A stretch of DNA of 64,000 nt, from NCBI GenBank assembly GCA_029569255.1, contig JAKQUO010000026.1:1-64000 (forward strand), in the 5' to 3' direction. Of this stretch, positions 8,304-15,387 are shown one piece after another. The stretch comes from Acidobacteriota bacterium. Its GTDB lineage: Bacteria; Acidobacteriota; Aminicenantia; Aminicenantales; Saccharicenantaceae. Position numbers and translations under genes: made by a program. The notes under the pieces were generated by a model. The model saw only the letters and a list, made by a program, of their open reading frames with translations, searched no databases and was not told where the DNA came from. Every line of letters begins with the position of its first letter. Within the stretch, counting starts at the first letter, position 1.

Positions 8304-9104
8304 TTAACGGGCGCTGCTGATCTGGACCTCGCTGCCGATGTCCACGGCGTCGCGGGCGCCCAGGATCTTGATCGTCGAGGTGGCGCCGCGGACGTCGATG
8401 ATGATGGCGCTGGCGATGGCCTCGCGGGGCAGGCCGGGGCGGGCCTGGTGGAAGACGTTGAGCTGGTCGCCGATCTGGACGCACTGCTGCCGGCCCATGT
8501 CGATCAGGGCCCACTGGCCCGAGGCCGAGATGTGGAAGTCGTTCTCGATGAAGATGACCCGGCCCCGGCGGCTGGCGTTCGGGTCCATGTCGCCGTAGCC
8601 GAGGTCCTTGCCGATCTCCCCGTCGCCTTCCTCGTAGGGCATGAGGAAGTCGCCGATGCGGATCGTGCCGCAGCCCTTCTCGACCTTGGCCGAGGCCTGG
8701 TGCTCCTCGAGGCGGAAGACGCGGGCCCGGCCATGGCGCTCCATGACCGTGCCGAGCTTGCCGACCTTGGCCCGCAGGCCGACCGTGAGGAACAGTTGGC
8801 CGATCTCGAGCCCGTCGGCGGCGCCCCGGTCGATGTAGATGACGTCGCCGTCCTCGAAGAGGCCCTTCTCGTTCATCCGCTCCGCCCCGACGATCCGGAT
8901 GTCCGGCAGGAGCTTGCCTTCCTCGTGCATGTAGAAGGAGCAGTTGAGGTCCGACTCGTTGATGAGCGCGTAAGTCTCCTCGAAGATCTTCGCCTTCCGG
9001 ATCAGGTTCTCCTGCGTCCCCTGGGCCAAGGGGCGCCCGGGGACGGAGAGGATCAGGGCGACGAAGACGAGGCCGGCCGCCGCGAAGAAGGTCTTTTGGC
9101 TCAT
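8304..9104 (-). CDS. Secreted protein of unknown function with repeated FlgT-C-like segments
   Basis: A 266-residue exported protein: signal peptide at residues 1-28 ending near LAQG, then a compact domain with two related beta-rich stretches, GDVIYIDRGAADGLEIGQLF (middle) and QIGDQLNVFHQARPGL (C-terminal third). Such stretches resemble the small SH3-like domain found in FlgT and in cell-envelope proteins; this is weak similarity by eye. ATG 9104 was preferred over GTG 9110 because AGAGGT is well placed for it. No function can be assigned. Confidence 0.6.
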   Translation of the reverse strand: MSQKTFFAAAGLVFVALILSVPGRPLAQGTQENLIRKAKIFEETYALINESDLNCSFYMHEEGKLLPDIRIVGAERMNEKGLFEDGDVIYIDRGAADGLEIGQLFLTVGLRAKVGKLGTVMERHGRARVFRLEEHQASAKVEKGCGTIRIGDFLMPYEEGDGEIGKDLGYGDMDPNASRRGRVIFIENDFHISASGQWALIDMGRQQCVQIGDQLNVFHQARPGLPREAIASAIIIDVRGATSTIKILGARDAVDIGSEVQISSAR

Positions 9105-9262
9105 GGTCACACCTCTCGGCCGATGGGGTTCCGCCGTTCGGGATTATAGGGGACTCTCCGAGCGGCTGTCAACACGGAGTCAGCGCCCCGCCCCGATGGA
9201 CAATCGGCCTCGATTCGTTTAATATGTTTCAATCCACTGAGTTAGTCGCGGCGAAGGCCCGA

Positions 9263-10327
9263 ATGTCCAAAAAAATCGCGGTCACCCTGGTCTTCGGGGG
9301 GCGGTCGGCGGAACACGCGATCTCCCTGGTCTCGGCCTCCGCCATCTTCCGGAATCTGGACATGTCCAAGTTCGACGTCCGGTCGGTCTATGTCACCCGG
9401 GAGGGCCGGTGGAAGCCCGTCGAGGCGCCCTCGACCGACATCGCGGCCCTCGAGCGGGGCCCGGCCCATTCCTTCCTGCCCTGGAAGGCGGGGACGCCCG
9501 TCCCGGAGGCCGGGGCCGACATCTATTTCCCCGTCCTCCACGGCCCCCTCGGCGAGGACGGCACGATCCAGGGCCTGTTCGAGATGGCCGGCGTCCCCTA
9601 CGTCGGGGCCGGGGTCGCCGGCTCGGCCCTGGCCATGGACAAGGCCGCCGCCAAGTCGGTCCTCCGCGACCGCGGCCTGCCCGTCGTGCCCTGGCTGGCC
9701 GTGGCCGAGACGGAGTGGCGGGCGGACCCGGCCGCCGTCCTCCGCCGCGTCCGCCGCGCCCTGCCCTTCCCCGTTTTCGTCAAGCCGTCCAACCTCGGCT
9801 CGAGCGTCGGCATCACCAAGGTCGCCCGGGCCGGGGACCTGGCCGCGGCGCTCGACCTGGCCTTCCGCTACGACGCGACGGCCCTGGTCGAGAAGGGCGT
9901 CGCCGGCCGGGAGCTCGAGTGCAGCGTCCTCGGCAACGAGGCGCCGGAGGCCTCGCTCGCGGGCGAGGTCATCCCGGCCAACGAATTCTACGACTACGCC
10001 GACAAGTACCTCGACGGCAGGACGAAGTTCGTCATCCCGGCCGAGCTCCCGGCCGGGACCATGTCCCGCGTCCGCCGGCTCGCCGCGGCCGCCTTCAAGG
10101 CCCTGGGCGCCTCCGGCATGGCCCGGGTGGACTTCTTCCTCGAGAAGGGCACGGGCCGCCTCTACGTCAACGAGCTCAACACCATCCCCGGCTTCACCGA
10201 GATCAGCATGTACCCGAAGCTCTGGGCCGTCTCGGGCCTGCCCTTCCCGCGGCTCCTCGAGCGGCTCATCGAGCTCGGTTTCGAGCGCCACCGCGACCGC
10301 AAGGCCTGCCTCGAAAGGGGCCGCTGA
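9263..10327 (+). CDS. ddl: D-alanine--D-alanine ligase
   Basis: A 354-residue ATP-grasp ligase. FGGRSAEHAISLVSA near the start, FPVLHGPLGEDGTIQG, VKPSNLGSSVGITKV (ATP loop) and the Mg-binding RVDFFLEKGTGRLYVNELNTIPG region are the Ddl signatures in order. It joins two D-alanines for the peptidoglycan stem peptide. The ATG at 9263 was chosen because the family begins with this MSKKIAVTLVFGG segment; an upstream ATG at 9224 would add 13 unlikely residues. It overlaps ruvX by one base. Confidence 0.93.
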   Translation: MSKKIAVTLVFGGRSAEHAISLVSASAIFRNLDMSKFDVRSVYVTREGRWKPVEAPSTDIAALERGPAHSFLPWKAGTPVPEAGADIYFPVLHGPLGEDGTIQGLFEMAGVPYVGAGVAGSALAMDKAAAKSVLRDRGLPVVPWLAVAETEWRADPAAVLRRVRRALPFPVFVKPSNLGSSVGITKVARAGDLAAALDLAFRYDATALVEKGVAGRELECSVLGNEAPEASLAGEVIPANEFYDYADKYLDGRTKFVIPAELPAGTMSRVRRLAAAAFKALGASGMARVDFFLEKGTGRLYVNELNTIPGFTEISMYPKLWAVSGLPFPRLLERLIELGFERHRDRKACLERGR

Positions 10328-10767
10328 TGAGGGTCCTCGGGGTCGACTACGGCGACCGCCACATCGGCCTGGCCCTGAGCGATCCCCTGCTCATCACCGC
10401 GCAGCCCCTGGGCGCCTACGAGCTCACCGGCCGGGACGACGCGGACCGGGCCTATTTCCGGGGCCTCGTCGAACGGCACGAGGTCTCCGAGATCGTCGTC
10501 GGCGACCCGCTGCGCATGGACGGCAGCTTGGGGACGCGGGCCGGCCTGACACGCCGCTTCGCGGACTGGCTCGCCGAGGCCGCCGGCCGTCCGGTCGCGC
10601 TCCTCGACGAGCGGCTGACGACGCAACAGGCCCTGAAGGCCCTCGACGGCTCGAGGCTCCGCGGCCGGAAGAAGAAGGGCTGGGAGGACCGCCTGGCGGC
10701 GGTCATCATCCTGTCGACCTACCTCGAGCGGAAGCGCGGGGAGAGCGGTGATCGCCAGGGCGATTAA
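10327..10767 (+). CDS. ruvX: Holliday-junction resolvase-like RuvX (YqgF)
   Basis: A 146-residue RNase H-fold protein with the first acidic site in LGVDYGDRHIGLALSD, the glutamate region VSEIVVGDPLRMDGS and the third acidic cluster in LLDERLTTQQA plus DRLAAVIIL. YqgF proteins act in 16S rRNA 5' processing and possibly on branched DNA. It sits between ddl and mltG with overlaps on both sides (1 base and 20 bases), the usual yqgF-mltG neighbourhood. Confidence 0.9.
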   Translation: MRVLGVDYGDRHIGLALSDPLLITAQPLGAYELTGRDDADRAYFRGLVERHEVSEIVVGDPLRMDGSLGTRAGLTRRFADWLAEAAGRPVALLDERLTTQQALKALDGSRLRGRKKKGWEDRLAAVIILSTYLERKRGESGDRQGD

Positions 10768-11761
10768 GTCCGTCCTCCTCGCGACGGCCGTCCTCCTGCC
10801 CGCCGCGACCGGCTGGATCGTCCGCGGCCTCCGCGCGACCACGGGCCAGCCGCGCGAGCCGGTCCTCTTCGAGGTCGAGACCGGCTGGAGCGCCCGGAAC
10901 GTCATCGCCCATCTCGGACGGGCCGGCCTGGCCGCGGACCCCCTGGCCCTGAGGCTGGCCCACCGGGCCTTCTTCGCCGACAGGAGCTTCAAGGCCGGGG
11001 AATACCTGTTCGCGCCGCCGCTCCCCCCGAAAGACGTCCTGATGAGGATCCTCGCCGGCCGCGTCCACCTCGCCTCCGTCGTCGTCCCCGAAGGGCTGAC
11101 CGGCGACGAGGTCGCCGCGCTCCTCCGGCCCGGAGACCCGGCCGGCGCGGCGGCCTTCCGGCGGGCCTTCGAGGCGACGGAGCTCATCGCCGACTGGGAC
11201 CCCGAGGCCAGGGACCTCGAGGGCTATCTCTTCCCCGACACCTACAGCCTGCCGCGGAAGGCGACGGAGGAGGAGACCGTCGAGGCCATGGTCGCCGGGT
11301 TCCGGGCCGTCTTCGACGGGGACCGGCGGCGGCGGGCGGCGGAGCTCGGGCTGAGCGTCCGCGAGGCGGTGACGCTCGCCTCGCTCATCGAGGAGGAGAC
11401 CGCCCTGCCCGAGGAGAGGCCGCTCGTCTCAGCGGTCTTCCACAACCGGCTGAAGATCGGGATGAAGCTCGACTGCGACCCGACCGTGGCCTACGCCCTC
11501 AAGCGCGCGGGCCGGTACGCCGGACGGCTCCTGCTCAAGGACCTCAAGTTCGAGTCCCCCTACAACACCTACCTCCACCCCGGCCTGCCGCCCGGACCGA
11601 TCGCCAATCCCGGCCGCGCCAGCCTGGACGCCGCCCTCCATCCGGCGTCCGAGCCGTACCTCTATTTCGTCGCCACGGGGGACGGGGGGCATCGTTTCAG
11701 CCGGACCCTCGGCGAGCACCTGGACGCGGTCCGGCAATTCCGGGCATTGAAAAAGCGCTGA
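10748..11761 (+). CDS. mltG: Endolytic murein transglycosylase MltG
   Basis: A 337-residue, GTG-initiated protein with an N-terminal membrane anchor (about residues 6-27), a LysM-like segment and the YceG catalytic domain. LEGYLFPDTYSLP (158-170), the catalytic ASLIEEET (E215 likely equals the essential glutamate) and VFHNRLKIGMKLDCDPTVAY are strong family marks. MltG cuts nascent glycan strands at the inner membrane and helps to set their length. Overlaps ruvX. Confidence 0.93.
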   Translation: MIARAIKSVLLATAVLLPAATGWIVRGLRATTGQPREPVLFEVETGWSARNVIAHLGRAGLAADPLALRLAHRAFFADRSFKAGEYLFAPPLPPKDVLMRILAGRVHLASVVVPEGLTGDEVAALLRPGDPAGAAAFRRAFEATELIADWDPEARDLEGYLFPDTYSLPRKATEEETVEAMVAGFRAVFDGDRRRRAAELGLSVREAVTLASLIEEETALPEERPLVSAVFHNRLKIGMKLDCDPTVAYALKRAGRYAGRLLLKDLKFESPYNTYLHPGLPPGPIANPGRASLDAALHPASEPYLYFVATGDGGHRFSRTLGEHLDAVRQFRALKKR

Positions 11762-11777
11762 AGTTTGATATATTGAA

Positions 11778-11799
11778 CGCCTTTGAGATTGTAAAGGCG
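11778..11799. promoter_or_regulatory. Palindrome, possible enhancer-binding site
   Basis: Perfect arms CGCCTTT (11778-11784) and AAAGGCG (11793-11799) with an eight-base spacer. The centre is about 94 bases before the expected sigma-54 transcript start, a usual position for an activator binding site. It could also be a weak attenuator after mltG. Confidence 0.35.
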
Positions 11800-11854
11800 G
11801 TTTACATGTTGCGTCTTTTTTTCCTCCGGAGCGGTGGACCTCTTGCCATACGGC

Positions 11855-11871
11855 TTGGCACGGGAATTGCT
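11855..11871 (+). promoter_or_regulatory. Sigma-54 promoter of the secreted protein gene
   Basis: TTGGCACGGGAATTGCT matches the -24/-12 consensus YTGGCACGRNNNTTGCW at every defined base. It lies 46 bases before the ATG at 11918. Confidence 0.88.
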
Positions 11872-11917
11872 CTGGAGGATGGTGGAAGTGACAGAAGCAG
11901 TTCATGAAGGAGGAAAA

Positions 11918-12976
11918 ATGAAAGCTTCCAGAACGTTCGCGGCCGTCCTGGCGCTCGCCGCCATGGCCGGCGCTCTCTCCGTTCCCGCGGGGGCGGCCAT
12001 CGGTCCCCAGGGCAAGAAGCAGGAAGCCAAGCCGCAGACCAAGGCGTCCTCGATGCCGAAAGAGGTCGCGGCCATCATCCAGGAGGGCCTGGCCACGCGC
12101 CAGGGTAGACAGGACATTCCCTTCAGCCTGTTCAAGCATCTCGTCCTGCCCGCCCAGGGTCAGAACCTCTATCCCGTCTTCTTCTTCAAGGCCCGGAACG
12201 GCGACCTCGGCTACGCCCCGTCGGCGGCCGGCACGGGCGAGATGGAGGCGCCAGTCGTCGTGTTCTTCCAGTTCCTGCACGACACCCCCGCCGGGACGCT
12301 CGCCCCGATGATTTCGGGCCGGGCCTCCGGCGTCCTGAAGACCGACGGCGCCGGCTACAGCCCCGAGAACGAGGACTGGTACTCGCTCGGGCTGGCCCTG
12401 CCCGCCGGGACCTACACCCTGGCCCTGGTCCTGGCCAGCCCGGACATGAAGAAGATGAGCGTCGCTTACACCGACGTGACCTTGCCCGCCCCCGAAGCCT
12501 ACGCCGCGTCGCTCTGGCCGACCGCTCCCGTGATCGTCGCCGCCATGGAGCAGGTCGAGCAGGACCAGCGGCCGACCCTCCATCGCGGCTATTTCACCTG
12601 GGGCGCCCTCAAGGTCGCCCCGAACTTCCGCGGCGACATCGCCGTGGGCGAGAACTTGGAGGTCTTCTTCTTCGTCCTCGGGGCGGCCGACAAGGTTTCC
12701 GCGGGACGGACGGTCAACGACTTCGAGGTCGAGTACGAGATCCAGGACCCCGAAGGCAAGCCGGCCATCAAGTGGGCCGCCCAGGCCTACGAGACCTACT
12801 TCATCAACCAGCCCTTGCCGCTCATCCAGACCCTCCAGACGATGAACGAGAAAGGCGAGGTCCTGAGCACCGAAAAGAAGCCGCTCGAAGCCGGCAAGTA
12901 CGTCCTCGCCATCAAGGTCACGGACAAGCTCTCGGGCAAGAAGGCCGAAGCCAAGATGGATTTCTCGGTCCGGTAA
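11918..12976 (+). CDS. Secreted protein of unknown function, sigma-54 controlled
   Basis: A 352-residue exported protein with a clear signal peptide (MKASRTFAAVLALAAMAG through AGAAI). ATG 11918 follows AAGGAGG by five bases. The mature part is beta-rich, with two segments, LPAGTYTLALVLAS and LEAGKYVLAIKVTDKLSG, that resemble the strand pattern at the C-terminus of GWxTD proteins, one of which is the next gene on the other strand. No enzyme motif is visible. A sigma-54 promoter and a strong terminator bracket it as a single-gene unit. Its product probably works at the envelope alongside the TonB receptor at 15388, which shares the promoter type. Confidence 0.75.
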   Translation: MKASRTFAAVLALAAMAGALSVPAGAAIGPQGKKQEAKPQTKASSMPKEVAAIIQEGLATRQGRQDIPFSLFKHLVLPAQGQNLYPVFFFKARNGDLGYAPSAAGTGEMEAPVVVFFQFLHDTPAGTLAPMISGRASGVLKTDGAGYSPENEDWYSLGLALPAGTYTLALVLASPDMKKMSVAYTDVTLPAPEAYAASLWPTAPVIVAAMEQVEQDQRPTLHRGYFTWGALKVAPNFRGDIAVGENLEVFFFVLGAADKVSAGRTVNDFEVEYEIQDPEGKPAIKWAAQAYETYFINQPLPLIQTLQTMNEKGEVLSTEKKPLEAGKYVLAIKVTDKLSGKKAEAKMDFSVR

Positions 12977-13000
12977 GACCGCTTCCCCGGACGCCGATTG

Positions 13001-13034
13001 GGGGCCGCCCCGCGAAAGGGCGGCCCCTTTTTTT
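13001..13034 (+). terminator. Rho-independent terminator
   Basis: Perfect ten-pair stem GGGGCCGCCC / GGGCGGCCCC with a seven-base loop and seven T residues (13028-13034). It ends the transcript of the 11918 gene. The opposite strand has no T tract, so it acts in one direction only. Confidence 0.92.
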
Positions 13035-15112
13035 CAGGGGCGGCGCTTCCGCGCTCTCTCCTCGAGCGCCTTGACGGCCGGCTGGTCGGGGAGGAGCGCC
13101 AGGGACTTCTCGATGAGGGGCAGGGCCTTCTCGGGTCGCCCGAGCGCCAGGTAGCACTCGGCGGCCAGGTTCAGGACCGGGACCTCCGTGGCCCCGGCCA
13201 TCAGCTTCTCGAGCGCCGCCAGGGCCGACGCCCAGTCCTTCAGGCCCGCGTGGTCGAGGGCGACGACCTTGGCCGACTCGCGGTCTCCCAGGCGCGCCTG
13301 GACGGCGGACGCGTGGCCCAGGGACTCCCTGTACATCCCCATCCCGTAGAGCGCTTTGGCCAGGAGCAGGCGGGCCTCCGGGTCGTCCCGGACGGCCAGG
13401 ACCCGCTCGAGAACGCCGCGGGCTTCGGCGTAGGCCCCTTTGAGGAAATACTGGGCCGCCAGGACCCTGTCGTGCTCGGGGCCCGGGAAGGGCCCGTGGA
13501 GGCGGGCGTAGACCCGGGGGACGACGGGCACGGTCCGGTCCAGGATGACGAAGTTCTCCCGGCCGGCGGCGAGCGCCCGCCCGTCCGCGCCGACGAGCGA
13601 CGCCTCGGCCCGGTAGTAGCCGGGCGCGATGTCCGCGAGCGGGACCGTCCCCGAGACGAGGAGCGACGCGGCGTCTCCGGGATCGGGAACGGCCTCGGTC
13701 AGCGGGAAGCGCCCGGCCGGCTCGTTCGTCCCGGCCGACACGATGTCGACGACGAAGGCCGGCTTATCCCCGGCGGCGGCTGAGGCGCCGCCCCGGACCT
13801 GGAGGAAGGCGCCGAGGGTCGAAGAAGGCGTGAATTCGTTGCGGGCGCTGACGGCGTACTGACGGCCGCCGAAGGCGAAGGCCTTGAGATTCCCGGACTG
13901 CCCGGCGGGAACTTCGGAGCGGGCGTGGAACAGGAGCGGCCCGCTCGGGGCGGGCTGTCCGGCCGGCCCGGCGGCGTCCACGGAGACCTGCGCCTCGAAG
14001 GAGGAGAACTCCCGGGCCGTCTTGTTCTTGAGCAGGAACAGGGCCCGGTACTCGCCCGGGGCGCAGGCCAGGAGGTCCTGGAAGGCGAAGCGCTGCCGCG
14101 ACAGCCTCTCGTAGGCGGCGGCGTCGACCCTGACGGGGATCTCCTCGGCCCTTTCGAAGACGGTCCGGCCCGCGCCGTCCTCGAGCCTCAGCACGAGCTC
14201 GAAATCCGCGCGGACCGACCCTCCCTCGGAGGCGAACCCCATCCGGTCCGGCTCGATGGACCAATGCAGGAAGGGCTGGCCGCCGAAGCGGAACACCCGG
14301 ACTTCGAAGGCGCAGGCGAAGAAGCGGTCCATGTACTCCGTCTCGACATGGTCCTTGTAGCCCAGGAAGGAGCGGGCGTAGGCGTCGGAATACTTCTTTT
14401 CCGCCAGGCCGCGGACGGAGGCGACGAGCCTGTCGGACGAGAGCGAGCCGGCTCCCCCGAGGCTGTCGCTGGGCAGGTAGCTCAGGGTGGCCCCGGCCAG
14501 CTCCCCGTTGATCCGCTTGACGACCTGGTAGGCCGCGGAGCGGCCGAGGGGCGCCCCGCCCCGGGCCTGGGTCGGCAGGACGAGCTTCTCCGGCCCCTCG
14601 ACGGTCGGCGAGTAGAGCCGGAAATCGCCGAGGCCTTCGGGCTGGTAGAAGATGAGGTAGAAATAGCCGGGCAGGCCGTACTCTTCGGCCCCCTTGTAGA
14701 ACCACAGCTCCAGGGGCCAGAGCTCCGACTGCGTGGTGTAAAGCGTCCGCTCGAGAGGCGGCCCCAGGACGAGATAGAAGAAGCCGCGCTCGGTCTGGCT
14801 GCCCCTCTTGGGGGAGAAGTGCCCGAAGGCCTTGTCGGCGTAGCGGACGCGCTCCTCGTACTCCCTCTGGAACTCGTTGACCTCCGTGTCCGGCAGCGGG
14901 TCTCGCATCCTCCAGAAGAGGCGGACGAACTTGGCCCGCTCGGCGTTCGTCGCGAGCTTCAGGAAGACGGCCCGCTCGTTCTTGGTCAGGACGGGGCCGA
15001 CGTCCTCGAGCCAGCGCTCGAGGTCCGCCGTCATCTTCTCCGGGACCGCGGCCAGCAGGCCGGCCGCGAGGACGGCGACGGCCGCGAGGACGAGGGGGGG
15101 GGTCTGTCTCAT
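13034..15112 (-). CDS. GWxTD-domain exported protein with C-terminal TPR-like repeats
   Basis: A 692-residue protein: signal peptide (PPLVLAAVAVLAAGLLAAV), then the GWxTD domain (about 25-220) with RAKFVRLFWRMRDP and the core GSQTERGFFYLVLGPP, then a beta-rich middle, and helical TPR-like repeats from about 560 to 690 (ARGVLERVLAVRDDPEARLLLAKALYGMG). GWxTD proteins are common in Bacteroidota and Acidobacteriota-type bacteria; their role is unknown. ATG 15112 has GGAAG upstream, and a promoter lies at 15138-15166. The open frame continues upstream but is not coding. Confidence 0.85.
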   Translation of the reverse strand: MRQTPPLVLAAVAVLAAGLLAAVPEKMTADLERWLEDVGPVLTKNERAVFLKLATNAERAKFVRLFWRMRDPLPDTEVNEFQREYEERVRYADKAFGHFSPKRGSQTERGFFYLVLGPPLERTLYTTQSELWPLELWFYKGAEEYGLPGYFYLIFYQPEGLGDFRLYSPTVEGPEKLVLPTQARGGAPLGRSAAYQVVKRINGELAGATLSYLPSDSLGGAGSLSSDRLVASVRGLAEKKYSDAYARSFLGYKDHVETEYMDRFFACAFEVRVFRFGGQPFLHWSIEPDRMGFASEGGSVRADFELVLRLEDGAGRTVFERAEEIPVRVDAAAYERLSRQRFAFQDLLACAPGEYRALFLLKNKTAREFSSFEAQVSVDAAGPAGQPAPSGPLLFHARSEVPAGQSGNLKAFAFGGRQYAVSARNEFTPSSTLGAFLQVRGGASAAAGDKPAFVVDIVSAGTNEPAGRFPLTEAVPDPGDAASLLVSGTVPLADIAPGYYRAEASLVGADGRALAAGRENFVILDRTVPVVPRVYARLHGPFPGPEHDRVLAAQYFLKGAYAEARGVLERVLAVRDDPEARLLLAKALYGMGMYRESLGHASAVQARLGDRESAKVVALDHAGLKDWASALAALEKLMAGATEVPVLNLAAECYLALGRPEKALPLIEKSLALLPDQPAVKALEERARKRRP

Positions 15113-15137
15113 GGGCGCTTCCGGATGCCGGAAAGAT

Positions 15138-15166
15138 ACGATAGCATACGGCCCGCGCCTTGACAA
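15138..15166 (-). promoter_or_regulatory. Predicted promoter of the GWxTD gene
   Basis: TTGTCA (15166-15161) and TATCGT (15143-15138) with a 17-base spacer on the minus strand, 26 bases upstream of the start codon. Confidence 0.5.
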
Positions 15167-15319
15167 ACAGGGCCCCCGGGAGCGGCGGGGCCGGCCCCGT
15201 GAGGATTTTTTTGTTGAAATCATCCCGAAAAAATGGATAATAACCAATTTGCCGGCGAGGATAAATGCTACGGACATTCTTATTGCGCTGAAAACAAACG
15301 AGATGTCAAAATCTCCGAG

Positions 15320-15336
15320 TTGGCACTGGAATTGCA
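15320..15336 (+). promoter_or_regulatory. Sigma-54 promoter of the TonB-dependent receptor
   Basis: TTGGCACTGGAATTGCA matches the sigma-54 consensus with exact GG-N10-GC spacing; the only departure is T after GGCAC. An AT-rich stretch (15200-15300) upstream could carry activator or bending-protein sites. Confidence 0.85.
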
Positions 15337-15387
15337 TTTCCGATAAGGACCTTCAGTCATCGTTCGACGAACGGAAAGGAGGCTTGC

